Assembly: GCF_014650555.1 (NCBI RefSeq)
Contig: NZ_BMVE01000003.1
Location: 124,001 to 188,000, forward strand
Source: Streptomyces goshikiensis
Lineage (GTDB): Bacteria; Actinomycetota; Actinomycetes; Streptomycetales; Streptomycetaceae
Direction of reading: 5' to 3'
DNA: 64,000 bases
A program made the position numbers and the translations under genes. Shown here in pieces: positions 7,713 through 16,943 of this stretch (its first letter is position 1; each line of letters starts with the position of its first letter). The notes under the pieces were generated by a model. It saw nothing but the letters and a program-made list of their open reading frames with translations. It searched no databases and was not told where the DNA came from.

Positions 7713-10359
7713 CCTTGCCCTCGGGCGTGTACCTGGCCCCCCACCGGCGGCTGAGCTGCGCCACCAGGAAGAGCCCGCGGCCCCCCTCGTCCGTGGTGGT
7801 GGCGTAGTGCAGCCGCGGCGAGCTGCTGCTGCCGTCGAAGACCTCGCAGGTCAGCACCCGGTCGAACAGCAGCCGCACCCGGACCGGCTCGGCGCCGTGC
7901 CGGATGGCGTTGGTGATCAGCTCGCTCAGCACCAGTTCCGTCCCGAAGGAGAGCTCCGAGAGCCCCCACTCCTCCAGCTTCGCCGTGGCCTTGGCCCTTA
8001 TGGTCCCGACCGCGCTCGGCTCGAACGGCACGTCCCACTCGGCGATGTGGTCCGCCGGCAGCGCCGACGTCCGGGCCACCAGCAGGGCCACGTCGTCCCG
8101 GGGCCGCACCGGCAGCAGCTGTTCGAGGACCGCCCGGCAGGTGTCCTGCGGCCTGCGGTCGGCGTGGGCCAGCGCCGCGCGCAGCAGGTCGAGGCCCTCG
8201 TCGATGTCCCGGGCCCGGTCCTCGACCAGCCCGTCGGTGTACAGCACCAGCTGGGTGCCCTCGCTCAGCTCCAGCTCCGCCGACTCGAACGGGAACCCGC
8301 CCAGCCCCAGCGGCGCCCCCGCGGGCAGCTCGGGGATCTCCACCGTGCCGTCCGGGTGCACCAGCGCCGGCGGCACGTGCCCCGCCCGCGCCACCGTGCA
8401 GCGCTGGTTCACCGAGTCGTACACGGCGTACATGCAGGTCGCGCCGAGCAGGCCGCTCTGGGAGCCGTCGCCCTCCGCGTTCTGGTCGATGTACTGCACC
8501 AGGTCGTCCAGCCGGGTCAGCAGTTCGTCCGGCGGCAGGTCCAGCGAGGAGAAGTTGAGCACGGCCGTGCGCAGCCGGCCCATGGCCGCCGCGGCGTGCA
8601 GCCCGTGCCCGACCACGTCGCCGACGACGAGCGCCACCCGGCTGCCGGGCAGCGGGATCACGTCGAACCAGTCGCCGCCGACCCCGGACTGCGCGGGCAG
8701 GTAGTAGTGGGCCACCTCCACGGCGTTCTGCTCGGGCAGGTCGCGCGGCAGCAGGCTGCGCTGGAGGGTCACGGCGAGGGCGTGCTCGCGGGTGTAGCGG
8801 CGCGCGTTGTCGATGCTGACGCCGGCCCGCGCCACCAGCTCCTCAGCCAGCGACAGGTCCTCCTCGTCGAAGGGCTCCGGCTTCTGCGAGCGCCAGAAGT
8901 TGACCACTCCCAGGACCACCCCGCGGGACTTGAGCGGGGCCGTGATCAGGGAGTGCACGCCGTACTCGACGATGGCCCGCGCCCGCGGCGGGTCCTGGGC
9001 GTGCCAGCCGGCCGCGTCGGCCAGCTCGGCGACCACCTCGGCCCGGCCGCTGCTCAGCCCGCGCGCCTGCGGGGTGGAGGGCACGAAGTCGATCAGCCGG
9101 CCGCGAGGGTACAGCGGGACGTCGTCGCGGATCCCGCTGAACCCGGTGCGGCGCAGGTCCACCGCCGCCGCGGCGGTGGGCTCGTCGCCGTGCAGCACCT
9201 GCTCCGCCAGGTCCACCGTCGCGAAGTCCGCGAACCGGGGCACCGCGACGTCCGCCAGCTCCTGGGCGGTCCGCTCCACGTCCAGGGTGGTGCCCACGCC
9301 CACCCCGGCGTCGTACAGCAGCTTCAGCCGCCTGCGGGCCGCCTCGGCGCGGGTGCTGAGCACCTGCATCTCGGTGGAGTCCCGGATGGTCACCGCGGCG
9401 CCCTCGGGGCCGCCGCCGGGCTTGGTGGGCCGCTGGTTGATCACCAGCAGCCGCTCCCCGGCCTCCTGCACCTCGTCGGTGGCCACCCGGCCGGACAGCA
9501 GCAGCTCGGCCAGGTGCCGCTCCAGCCCCAGCTGGTCGACGCGCCGGCCCTCGGAGTCCGCGGGCAGCCGCAGCAGCCGTTTCGCCTCGTCGTTGGCGAG
9601 CAGCAGCACCCCGCCCCCGTCGGTGATCAGGACGCCCTCCCGGACGGCGTGCAGCACCGCGTCGTGGTGCTCGTACATCCGGGTCATCTCCAGCGGGCCG
9701 AGCCCGTGGGTCTGCCGCCGCAGGCGCCGGCTGATCAGCGCCGCGCCGGCGGTGGCCAGGGCCAGGCCCGCCGCGCTGGCGCCGAGGATGACGGGGAGCT
9801 GCCGGTTGACCACGCCGGTGACGTTCTTGACCGTGAGGCCCGCCGACACCAGTGCCTCGACCTTGCCGTCGGGGGAGAACACCGGCACGACCGCCTGGAT
9901 CTCCTGGCCCAGCGGCCCCTTCACGCTCTCCGTGTACACCTCGCCGGCCAGCGAGGGCTCGATGGTGCCGACGAACTTCTTGCCGATGCGGTCGGGGAGG
10001 GGATGGGTGTAGCGGATCCCCTGGGTGTCCATCACGACGATGAAGTCCATCCCGGAGGCCTTGCGCGTCGCCTCGGTGAGCGGCTGGAGGATCTTCGTGG
10101 GATCCGGGGTCTTGAGCGCGGCGCGCAGTCCGAGCGAGTGGGCGAAGGTCTCGGCCACCGCGACCGAACGGGCGCGGGCCTCGCGGTCGACGTCATGGCG
10201 CGACTGCAGTACCAGCGCGAGGACCGCCCCGGCGGCGAGCAGCACCACGACCGCCACCTGAAGGACGAATACCTGTCGGGCGACGCTTCGCGGGCGATTT
10301 CGTCTCAGTGACCGCACCGACGTCCCCGGCACGGGTTGCAAGGATGGGCCACGAACCAT
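7663..10359 (-). CDS. sensor SpoIIE-family serine phosphatase with C-terminal anti-sigma ATPase domain
   Basis: From the ATG at 10359 the product is 898 residues. Domains in order: TM1 (about 31-51); an extracytoplasmic CitA/DctB-like sensor ending at TM2 (about 188-210); a PAS domain (VREGVLITDGGGVLLLANDE); a GAF domain; a PP2C/SpoIIE phosphatase with VGGDWFDVIPLPG, VVGDVVGHGLHAAAAMGRLR and LVLYTDGLVEDR; and a RsbW-like HATPase with ELITNAIRHG and GGRGLFLV. Such proteins dephosphorylate anti-anti-sigma factors, while the kinase domain can phosphorylate them. No partner STAS protein is nearby. A GTG at 10317, behind GGGGAC, is an alternative start. It converges on, and overlaps, the DUF1295 gene. 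Confidence 0.88.
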   Translation of the reverse strand: MVRGPSLQPVPGTSVRSLRRNRPRSVARQVFVLQVAVVVLLAAGAVLALVLQSRHDVDREARARSVAVAETFAHSLGLRAALKTPDPTKILQPLTEATRKASGMDFIVVMDTQGIRYTHPLPDRIGKKFVGTIEPSLAGEVYTESVKGPLGQEIQAVVPVFSPDGKVEALVSAGLTVKNVTGVVNRQLPVILGASAAGLALATAGAALISRRLRRQTHGLGPLEMTRMYEHHDAVLHAVREGVLITDGGGVLLLANDEAKRLLRLPADSEGRRVDQLGLERHLAELLLSGRVATDEVQEAGERLLVINQRPTKPGGGPEGAAVTIRDSTEMQVLSTRAEAARRRLKLLYDAGVGVGTTLDVERTAQELADVAVPRFADFATVDLAEQVLHGDEPTAAAAVDLRRTGFSGIRDDVPLYPRGRLIDFVPSTPQARGLSSGRAEVVAELADAAGWHAQDPPRARAIVEYGVHSLITAPLKSRGVVLGVVNFWRSQKPEPFDEEDLSLAEELVARAGVSIDNARRYTREHALAVTLQRSLLPRDLPEQNAVEVAHYYLPAQSGVGGDWFDVIPLPGSRVALVVGDVVGHGLHAAAAMGRLRTAVLNFSSLDLPPDELLTRLDDLVQYIDQNAEGDGSQSGLLGATCMYAVYDSVNQRCTVARAGHVPPALVHPDGTVEIPELPAGAPLGLGGFPFESAELELSEGTQLVLYTDGLVEDRARDIDEGLDLLRAALAHADRRPQDTCRAVLEQLLPVRPRDDVALLVARTSALPADHIAEWDVPFEPSAVGTIRAKATAKLEEWGLSELSFGTELVLSELITNAIRHGAEPVRVRLLFDRVLTCEVFDGSSSSPRLHYATTTDEGGRGLFLVAQLSRRWGARYTPEGKVIWSEQPLPDPEAAGE

Positions 10360-10590
10360 TTGTAGCACTGCCGGTGGCCTGAGGTCGGTCGAGATACCCC
10401 GGTGGGGTGCGGCGATTCTCGCCGGGCCGTGATCCGGTCGCGGGCGGCCGGCCCGGCGGCGGCGCGGCGGGCTGCGGCCCCGGGCGCCGCGCGGGCGGTG
10501 GAACGCGCACTTCACGGCCTTGTCCGGCGTCTGCCACTACCGTGAATCCGGAAGGTCAGTCACTGCCGCGTGGCGAGGAGGCCGGTAACC

Positions 10591-11370
10591 GTGTCCACGT
10601 CCAGCCATGAGATGTTCGGCGCGCCGTGCTGGGTCAGCCTGATGGCCCGGGACCTCGCCTCCGCCCAGGAGTTCTACGGAGCCGTGCTGGGCTGGGAATT
10701 CCGCCCCACCCGGCTCGGCGAGCAGTTCTCCGTGGCCATGTACGAGGGGGTGCCGGTCGCCGGGATCGGCGCCCTGGCCCTGCGACTGGGCGTCCCGGTG
10801 GCCTGGACCCCGTACTTCGCCGTGGACGACGCGGACGTGACCGCGGCGCGGATCCGCGAGCGCGGCGCCACGACGGCGGTGGGGCCGCTCGCCTTCGGTA
10901 CCGGGCGGGCCGCGCTCGCCGCCGACCCCGACGGGGCGGTCTTCGGGTTCTGGCAGGGCGAGGTCATCCCCGACTGGACGCTCCGCGGCGACGGGGCCGC
11001 CGCGTGGATCGAACTGCGCACCCGGGACGCGTTCGCCGCCGCGGTCTTCTACGCGGAGGTCCTGGACTGGGCCTGCGAACGGCCGGGCTGCTGCGACGTC
11101 TCCTACGAGCAGGGACACGTCATCGTCCGGCGGGGCCACGACACGGTGGCGCGGATCAGCGGCGGGGCCGTCGAGGCCGCCCCCGACCCGGAGGTCCGGC
11201 CGCGCTGGCACGTGCACTTCTCGGTGCTCGACCTGGAGAAGGCGGTGGAGACCGCGACCGGGTCCGGCGGCGCGGCCGTCTCGCCGGTGCAGAGTTCGGC
11301 GACCAGTCGTTCGATCACCCTGCGGGACCCGGACGGCGCACTGTTCACCGTCGTCTCGCCGAACACCTGA
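10591..11370 (+). CDS. tandem VOC-fold protein (glyoxalase/dioxygenase superfamily)
   Basis: The 259-residue protein holds two consecutive VOC modules. The first runs from WVSLMARDLASAQEFYGAVL to DPDGAVFGFWQGE, the second from AAWIELRTRDAFAAAVFYAEV to DPDGALFTVVSP. This matches the CFP30-like group of duplicated VOC proteins in actinomycetes, whose substrates are mostly unknown. I chose the GTG at 10591 because GAGGAGG at 10575-10581 lies 9 nt ahead. The gene ends inside a 76-bp palindrome shared with the converging CsbD gene. Metal-ligand residues are not clear enough to assign an enzymatic reaction. Confidence 0.82.
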   Translation: MSTSSHEMFGAPCWVSLMARDLASAQEFYGAVLGWEFRPTRLGEQFSVAMYEGVPVAGIGALALRLGVPVAWTPYFAVDDADVTAARIRERGATTAVGPLAFGTGRAALAADPDGAVFGFWQGEVIPDWTLRGDGAAAWIELRTRDAFAAAVFYAEVLDWACERPGCCDVSYEQGHVIVRRGHDTVARISGGAVEAAPDPEVRPRWHVHFSVLDLEKAVETATGSGGAAVSPVQSSATSRSITLRDPDGALFTVVSPNT

Positions 11371-11442
11371 CCCCGCGCATACGGCGCGTCGCCTCCCCGG
11401 CACCGGTGCCGGGGAGGCGACGCGCCGTATGCGCGGGGTCAG
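11367..11442. terminator. 76-bp perfect palindrome, bidirectional terminator
   Basis: Two 38-nt arms are exact reverse complements with no spacer; the centre is CACC|GGTG at 11404/11405. Both converging stop codons lie inside it: TGA of the VOC gene at 11368-11370 and the CsbD stop at 11439-11441. It would form a very stable hairpin in either transcript. There is no T-tract, which is usual for Streptomyces terminators. Confidence 0.85.
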
Positions 11443-11612
11443 TCCTTGAGGACGTCCTTGATCTTCTCCTTGGCCTGGCGGGCATCGCCCTTCGCCTGGT
11501 CCATGCGGCCCTTGGCGGTGAGGCTCTCGTTGCCCACGGCGCGGCCGGCGGCCTCCTTGGCCTTGCCCTTGGCCTGCTCGGTCTTGGCCTTTGCCTTCTC
11601 TCCGTGCGACAT
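11439..11612 (-). CDS. CsbD family stress protein
   Basis: This 57-residue, lysine/alanine-rich, highly hydrophilic protein has the CsbD pattern: KAKTEQAKGKAKEAAGRAVG and later GRMDQAKGDARQAKEKIKD. CsbD-like proteins are small, probably unstructured stress-induced proteins of unknown mechanism that are controlled by general stress sigma factors in other bacteria. The ATG at 11610-11612 follows GGAGGAACCAG, a strong ribosome site. The final codons lie within the 76-bp palindrome, so its last residues are constrained by that structure. Confidence 0.88.
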   Translation of the reverse strand: MSHGEKAKAKTEQAKGKAKEAAGRAVGNESLTAKGRMDQAKGDARQAKEKIKDVLKD

Positions 11613-11755
11613 CTGGTTCCTCCATGGCGTCGGGACGGGTGGACGTAGAGGCGTCTGACCGGGAACGGCCGCCCTAAACACCGCGGACCGGATCGCGCAA
11701 CTCGTGGCCGCCCGGCAATCGAGCATCTGTTCGAGTGGCGCGGTAGGCTGGATCC

Positions 11756-12382
11756 ATGCACGCACTCCAGGGCTCGCTCTTCGACCAGGCCGACGAGACC
11801 GGGCTCGGCCCGCTCCGCGGGCTGCGCCGCACCGAGCTCGGCGCCGGGGCCTGGGTGGACCACCTGCCCGGCTGGCTGACCGGGGCCGACGCACTGTTCG
11901 AGCGGCTGGCCGGGCAGGTGCCCTGGCGGGCCGAGCGCCGCCAGATGTACGACCGCGAGGTCGAGGTGCCCCGGCTGCTCGCCTTCTACGGCGAGGGGGA
12001 GCCCCTCCCGCACCCGGCCCTCACCACCGCCCGTACCGCCCTGAGCCGGCACTACGCCGCCGAGCTCGGCGAGCCGTTCGCCACCGCCGGGCTGTGCCTC
12101 TACCGCGACGGCCGCGACAGCGTCGCCTGGCACGGCGACCGCAACGGCCGCTCCGCCACCGAGGACACCATGGTCGCGATCGTCTCCGTCGGAGACCCCC
12201 GCGATCTCACCCTGCGCCCCCGCGACGGCGGAGCCACCCTGCTGCGGCTGCCGCTGGGGCACGGCGACCTCGTCGTGATGGGCGGCTCCTGCCAGCGCAC
12301 CATGGAGCACGCCGTCCCCAAATCGGCCCGCGCCGTCGGCCCCCGGATCAGCGTCCAGTTCCGTACCCGCGGCGTCCGCTGA
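11756..12382 (+). CDS. alkB: alpha-ketoglutarate-dependent dioxygenase AlkB
   Basis: AlkB-type Fe(II)/2-oxoglutarate dioxygenases remove alkyl lesions from DNA or RNA bases by oxidative demethylation. In the 208-residue product the iron ligands are H126 and D128 (AWHGDRNGR) and H185 (MEHAVPK). The 2-oxoglutarate-binding arginines fall in RISVQFR (197-203). The length fits the family, and the N-terminal SLFDQ resembles other bacterial AlkB2-like proteins. It is followed 60 bp later by the transporter gene on the same strand. No Ada-type regulator or promoter is visible. DNA versus RNA preference cannot be inferred. Confidence 0.9.
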   Translation: MHALQGSLFDQADETGLGPLRGLRRTELGAGAWVDHLPGWLTGADALFERLAGQVPWRAERRQMYDREVEVPRLLAFYGEGEPLPHPALTTARTALSRHYAAELGEPFATAGLCLYRDGRDSVAWHGDRNGRSATEDTMVAIVSVGDPRDLTLRPRDGGATLLRLPLGHGDLVVMGGSCQRTMEHAVPKSARAVGPRISVQFRTRGVR

Positions 12383-12442
12383 ACCCGCCGGGCCGGGGAC
12401 CGCCGCGGCCGGCGCACCGCGCTGGCGCGCCGCCCGTCACGG

Positions 12443-13444
12443 GTGTCCGCTGGAGGGGTGGACCCCGCATGCGAGCGCGCCTGGCTGGCCGGACTGCCCC
12501 CGGCGGCGGGCGCGGCCGTCATGGCCGCCGGGATCCTCTCCGTCGGCCTGCACCTGATCGGGCACGAACCGCTGTCCCTCGCGGCCCTCGCCGTCGCGGC
12601 GCTGCTCTGGCTCGTCCTCGCCCGGGATTTCGCCGCCCGGCTGACCGGCGACCGCGGCCGCTTCCGCGCCGAGGCCGACACCCCGGCCGCGCTGACGGCG
12701 GTCGCCGCCACCACCGTCCTCGGGACCCGCCTCTCGATGCTGGGATGGCAGGCGGCGGCCGCCGCCGCGCTGGCACTGGCCGCCGCGCTCTGGCCGGGGC
12801 TGTCGTACGCCGTCGTGGCGCACTGGCACTGGCACCGGCGGATGCCCGGGGCGGCCTTCCTCGTCTGCGTCGCGACCCAGGGGCTCGCCCTCCTCGCGGC
12901 GGTGCTCGCCGCGGCGGACCGGCAGACGTGGCTCGCCCGGGCGGCGCTGGCCGCGTTCTGCCTCGGACTGCTGCTGTACGGCGCCGCGCTCGTACGGTTC
13001 GACTTCCGCGAGGTGTGCAGGGGCGCGGGCGACCACTGGGTGGCGGGCGGCGCGCTGGCCCTCACCGCCCTGGCCGGCTCCAAGCTCCTCGAATCACCCG
13101 TCTGGACGGGCTGGACGCACACCGCGCTGCGCACCGTCACGCTCGTCGCGCTCGGCCTGTCCCTCGTCTGGTACGTGGTCCTCCTCGCCGCCGAACTGGG
13201 CAGACCGCGCCCGCGCTACGACATCCGGCGCTGGGCCACCGTCTTCCCGCTCGGCATGACCGCGACCGCCTGCCTCTCGGCGGCCGCGCCGACGGGCGTG
13301 ACCTGGCTGCGCCGGCTGGGTGAGCCGCTGCTGTGGATCGCCGTCGCCGCCTGGCTCCTGACCTGCGTCGCGTTCGCCGTGGAGCACCTGCGATCCCGCC
13401 GGGCCCCGCGCCGGCCCCCCGGTGCGAGCGCCCGCCGCGGCTGA
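12443..13444 (+). CDS. tellurite-resistance/dicarboxylate transporter (TDT) family protein
   Basis: The 333-residue, very hydrophobic protein has about nine or ten membrane segments, for example AAVMAAGILSVGLHLIG and LVALGLSLVWYVVLLAAELG. The late motif RYDIRRWATVFPLGMTATA is characteristic of the SLAC1/TehA (TDT) fold. Members export tellurite-related or C4-dicarboxylate substrates, or conduct anions; which one applies here is unknown. GTG at 12443 gives the longest frame; a GTG at 12458 is also possible but has its GGAGGGG too close. The C-terminus is basic (RRAPRRPPGASARRG). Confidence 0.72.
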   Translation: MSAGGVDPACERAWLAGLPPAAGAAVMAAGILSVGLHLIGHEPLSLAALAVAALLWLVLARDFAARLTGDRGRFRAEADTPAALTAVAATTVLGTRLSMLGWQAAAAAALALAAALWPGLSYAVVAHWHWHRRMPGAAFLVCVATQGLALLAAVLAAADRQTWLARAALAAFCLGLLLYGAALVRFDFREVCRGAGDHWVAGGALALTALAGSKLLESPVWTGWTHTALRTVTLVALGLSLVWYVVLLAAELGRPRPRYDIRRWATVFPLGMTATACLSAAAPTGVTWLRRLGEPLLWIAVAAWLLTCVAFAVEHLRSRRAPRRPPGASARRG

Positions 13445-13471
13445 CCGGCCCCTGCCCCGGCCGGCCGGGGC

Positions 13472-14161
13472 TCAGCCGGGCTTCCTCCCGGCGCCCACGC
13501 GCAGGCCCGCCACCGCGACCCAGGCCAGCAGGACGACCGCCGCGAGCAGCGCCCAGCGCGAACCGTGGTGCAGCGTCAGCAGACCCCCGGCGAAGGCCCC
13601 GCACAGCAGGGCCACGACCGACACCAGACGCCGCAGCGCGGGCGCGCCCCAGGGATCGGCGGCCAGCCCCGTCAGCGCCCGGGTGACCACCGTCGTGGTC
13701 AGGTCCGGTACCGCCAGCCGGTGGACCACCGCGTTCTGCAGGCCCATGCCGAGCGCGAGCAGTCCGACCACCGCGAGCTGACCGCCGCCGGAGGACGTCG
13801 CGGCGAACGCGGCGCCCACCAGGGCCGCCTGCACCGCCACCAGCGGCCCGAACATCCGCGCCGCCGGCCTGTCGCGGCGCAGCCGCCCGGCCGCCATGGC
13901 CCCGGCGATGAAGGCCCCCAGCGCCAGGACCGTGGCCGCGCCGGACAGTTCGCGGTCCCCGGCGAGCGCGAACCCGAGGAACACCACGTTGCCCGTCATG
14001 TTGGCGACGAAGACGTGGTCGAGCCCGAGGTAGCTCACGGCGTCCACCAGCCCGCTCACGAAGGTGAGCACGATCAGCAGCGGCGCCACCACCCCGTGCG
14101 GCCCGCTCGATCCGTCCGGCCCCGGCGGGAACAGCAGGGCGGACAGCCTCCGCAGGATCAT
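13472..14161 (-). CDS. YoaK/DUF1275 family membrane protein
   Basis: The 229-residue protein has about six transmembrane helices and the YoaK pattern TFVSGLVDAVSYLGLDHVF followed by ANMTGNVVFLGFAL. Later LGMGLQNAVVHRLAVPDL and TTTVVTRALTGLAAD complete the DUF1275 signature. Function is unestablished, although the family is widespread and transporter-like. The ATG at 14159-14161 is preceded by GGGAGGGAACGGGA. It lies convergent to the TDT gene, with only 27 bp between stops, and divergent from the small VOC gene. Confidence 0.87.
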   Translation of the reverse strand: MILRRLSALLFPPGPDGSSGPHGVVAPLLIVLTFVSGLVDAVSYLGLDHVFVANMTGNVVFLGFALAGDRELSGAATVLALGAFIAGAMAAGRLRRDRPAARMFGPLVAVQAALVGAAFAATSSGGGQLAVVGLLALGMGLQNAVVHRLAVPDLTTTVVTRALTGLAADPWGAPALRRLVSVVALLCGAFAGGLLTLHHGSRWALLAAVVLLAWVAVAGLRVGAGRKPG

Positions 14162-14239
14162 TCCCGTTCCCTCCCGGCACGCGTCCGCGCCCGCCGCTCC
14201 CTGTGGCGACCCCGCCCGCACCTCAGTAGGGTCCCCGCC

Positions 14240-14674
14240 ATGGCATACACGTTTCAGGTGACCATCGACTCCGCCGAACCGCACGTCCTCGCCGACTGGT
14301 GGGCCGACGCACTCGGCTGGGAGGTCGAGTCCAGCGACGAGGCCTTCATCCGCCGCATGATCGAGGACGGCCGGGCGACCGAGGAGGACACCACCACCCA
14401 CCGCGGCACCCTCGTGTGGAAGGCCGGCACCGGGATCCGCCACCCGGAGGGCCTCGACCGCGCACCCCGCGTCCTCTTCCAGTACGTCAGCGACGCCAAG
14501 ACCGTCAAGAACCGCGTCCACCTCGACGTCCGCACCGGCTCCGACGACCCCAAGGCCGTCGTCGAGCGCCTGATCGCCAAGGGCGCCCGGCACCTCCACG
14601 ACGCCAGCCAGGGCCCCTACACCTGGACGACGCTCGCCGATCCGCAAGGCAACGAACTCTGCGTCTCCCACTAG
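14240..14674 (+). CDS. VOC family protein
   Basis: The 144-residue protein begins FQVTIDSAEPHVLADWWADA and ends TLADPQGNELCVSH, the boundaries of a glyoxalase_6-type VOC fold. Central VHLDVRTGSDDPKAVVERL and ARHLH supply typical beta-alpha elements. Such single-domain proteins dimerise to build the active site, but no reaction can be assigned. The ATG at 14240 is the natural start: the open frame extends upstream only as antisense of the YoaK gene. The gene stands alone between YoaK and the RNA-repair cassette. Confidence 0.82.
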   Translation: MAYTFQVTIDSAEPHVLADWWADALGWEVESSDEAFIRRMIEDGRATEEDTTTHRGTLVWKAGTGIRHPEGLDRAPRVLFQYVSDAKTVKNRVHLDVRTGSDDPKAVVERLIAKGARHLHDASQGPYTWTTLADPQGNELCVSH

Positions 14675-14794
14675 CCGCGCCGCCGCCCAGCGCCCGGCGG
14701 GCACCGTCACCTCTGCGGTGACCAGGTGTAATTCGCTGTCGGAGCGTGCCTCCCGCACGTGAGAATGGAGCATCTCAATCCGGGAGGGAACCCC

Positions 14795-16006
14795 ATGAGC
14801 CAGGACCACCTGACTCTGCACGACCTGCTGCCGCCCCAGGACCTGGCGGCCGCCATCGACGCCGGGCACGTGACCCGCAAGGCGCACCCCGAACTGCCGC
14901 TGTCCATCTACACCTACACCCGGACGGCCCAGTACGAGCAGGTGTGGAACCAGGTCACCACGCGCTGTCGAGGCCTCGTCGCCGACGACACCACCGGCGC
15001 CGTCGTCGCCCTGCCGCTGCCGAAGTTCTTCAACGTCGGCGAGCACGAGTCGGGCCGGCCGTACGCGCCGCCGCTGCCGCAGGACGAGCCGTTCGAGGTG
15101 TACGAGAAGGTCGACGGCAGCCTCGCCGTCGTCTTCCACTACGCCGGCCACTGGCGGGTCGCGTCCAAGGGTTCCTTCATCAGTGCCCAGGCCACCTGGG
15201 CGCAGCGCCGCCTCGACGCGAAGGACACCTCGGGCCTGGCCCCCGGCGTGACCTACCTCGCCGAGATCCTGTACCCGGAGAACCGCATCGTCGTCGACTA
15301 CGGCGACCGCCGGGACCTGGTCCTGCTCGCCGCCTTCGACCGGGACGGCACCGAGGTCCCGCTCGCCGAAGCCGCCGCGCACTGGCAGCCCATAGGCTCC
15401 GTCGTCACGGTGTGGCCCGCGATGCCGCTGGCCGAACTGATCGCGCTGACCGAGTCCAGCACCCTGCCCGGCGGCCGCGCCGCCACCGGCACCGACGCCG
15501 AGGGCTTCGTGCTGCGCTTCGCGTCCGGAGTCCGGGCCAAGGCCAAGATCTCCGAGTACGTACGGCTGCACAAGGTGCTCACCCGCGTCACCGAGCGGGA
15601 CATCTGGCGCGGCCACGGCATCCAGCGCTTCGTCGGCCTGCCCGCCAAGCAGCTGGCGCAGCACCTGGGATGCACGGCCGCGGACATCGAGGCCTGGGGC
15701 GAGAAGCCGCTCGACGCGCTGCTGGACCAGGTGCCCGACGAGTTCGACGCCTGGGTGCGCCAGGTCATCGCCCGGCTCGAAGCCGAGGCCGCGCTCCGCG
15801 AGCGCGCCGTCGACGAGGCCTTCCGGAACCTCGCCCACCTGGCCGGCGACCGCGGCGCGTTCGCGCGGGCCGCGAAGGCGCTGCCCGACGGCCGGCTGCG
15901 CGCCGCGATGTTCCTGCGCCTGGACGGCCGGTCCACCGAGCTCGCCGTCTGGCGGGACGTGCGGCCCGAGGCGTCCGACCCGTACACCACCGATGAGGAG
16001 AACTGA
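14795..16006 (+). CDS. T4 Rnl1-like RNA ligase
   Basis: This 403-residue enzyme is predicted to seal 5'-phosphate and 3'-hydroxyl RNA ends through a lysyl-AMP intermediate. Motif I is EKVDGS with catalytic K105, preceded by RCRGLVAD and LPKFFNVGE as in Rnl1-type ligases. Motif III-like YLAEILYPENRIVVDY, motif IV AEGFVLRF and motif V RAKAKISEYVRLHK follow in order. The C-terminal domain is helical and resembles the tRNA-specificity region of phage ligases only in position. The ATG at 14795 follows GGGAGGG with a 6-nt gap. The kinase-phosphatase gene begins 3 bp after the stop. Confidence 0.88.
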   Translation: MSQDHLTLHDLLPPQDLAAAIDAGHVTRKAHPELPLSIYTYTRTAQYEQVWNQVTTRCRGLVADDTTGAVVALPLPKFFNVGEHESGRPYAPPLPQDEPFEVYEKVDGSLAVVFHYAGHWRVASKGSFISAQATWAQRRLDAKDTSGLAPGVTYLAEILYPENRIVVDYGDRRDLVLLAAFDRDGTEVPLAEAAAHWQPIGSVVTVWPAMPLAELIALTESSTLPGGRAATGTDAEGFVLRFASGVRAKAKISEYVRLHKVLTRVTERDIWRGHGIQRFVGLPAKQLAQHLGCTAADIEAWGEKPLDALLDQVPDEFDAWVRQVIARLEAEAALRERAVDEAFRNLAHLAGDRGAFARAAKALPDGRLRAAMFLRLDGRSTELAVWRDVRPEASDPYTTDEEN

Positions 16007-16009
16007 CCA

Positions 16010-16942
16010 GTGTCCGAAGACCCCGTACGCCCCGTCGTCCACGTCATGACGGGGTTGCCGGCCTCGGGGAAGACGACCGCGGCGCGGGCCCTGCAGGCCG
16101 GGGCCGGAGGGCGGATGCGCCGCGTCAACCTCGACGACCTGCGGGCCATGCTCGACGTGCCCGACCCCGAGCACAGCCGCTCGTACAAGCACGAACAGAC
16201 CGTCCTGGCCATCCAGGACGCGGCCGTGCGCGCGGCGGTCGAGGACGGCTTCGACGTGGTCGTCGACAACACCCACCTCACCCCGCACATCCCCAAGCGC
16301 CTCAAGGCCGCGGTCGCGGGGCTCGCCACCTTCGTCGTGCACGACTTCACCGACGTGTCCGTGGAGGAGTGCGTGGCCCGGGACGCGGCGCGGGAGCGGC
16401 AGGTCGGCGAGGAGATCATCCGGATACTCGCCGACAAGCACCAGCGGTCCCGCAAGGGCGGCTGGCGGCTGACCGCCGAGTGGCTGAACGACGAGCCGCC
16501 CGTCGCGCCGTACGTGGCCGACCCGGCGCTGCCCGCCGCCGTGATGTGCGACATCGACGGGACGCTCGCGCTGACCGGCGACCGGCACGTCTACGACTTC
16601 ACCCGCTGCGGGGTCGACCTGCTCAACGAGCCGGTCCGGTACGCGCTGGACGCGTTCAGGCGCGCCGAGGGCGACACCATCGTCCTGCTGTCCGGGCGCA
16701 GCGAGGACCACCGGGCGGAGACGGAGGAGTGGCTCGCCCGCCACGAGGTGCCGTACGACGAGCTGTGGATGCGCGCGTCGGGCGACCAGCGCCGCGACGA
16801 CGTGGTGAAGGCCGAGCTGTTCGACGCGCACGTCCGCCACCGGTACGCGGTGCGGATGTCGCTGGACGACCGGGACCGGGTGGTCGCGGTCTGGCGCCGG
16901 ATGGGCCTGCCCACCTGGCAGGTCAACTACGGCGACTTCTAG
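16010..16942 (+). CDS. T4 Pnkp-like polynucleotide 5'-kinase/3'-phosphatase
   Basis: The 310-residue bifunctional end-healing enzyme has an N-terminal P-loop kinase (GLPASGKT, residues 15-22, then VNLDDLR and DNTHLT) and a C-terminal HAD-type phosphatase with DIDGT (D181, D183), LLSGRSEDHR and MSLDDRDRV. This order matches T4 polynucleotide kinase, which converts 2',3'-cyclic phosphate and 5'-OH ends into ligatable ones. The GTG at 16010 lies just after the ligase stop and behind GATGAGGAG, so the two are one operon. Together they form a heal-and-seal pair for cleaved RNA, most likely tRNA. Confidence 0.9.
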   Translation: MSEDPVRPVVHVMTGLPASGKTTAARALQAGAGGRMRRVNLDDLRAMLDVPDPEHSRSYKHEQTVLAIQDAAVRAAVEDGFDVVVDNTHLTPHIPKRLKAAVAGLATFVVHDFTDVSVEECVARDAARERQVGEEIIRILADKHQRSRKGGWRLTAEWLNDEPPVAPYVADPALPAAVMCDIDGTLALTGDRHVYDFTRCGVDLLNEPVRYALDAFRRAEGDTIVLLSGRSEDHRAETEEWLARHEVPYDELWMRASGDQRRDDVVKAELFDAHVRHRYAVRMSLDDRDRVVAVWRRMGLPTWQVNYGDF

Positions 16943-16943
16943 T

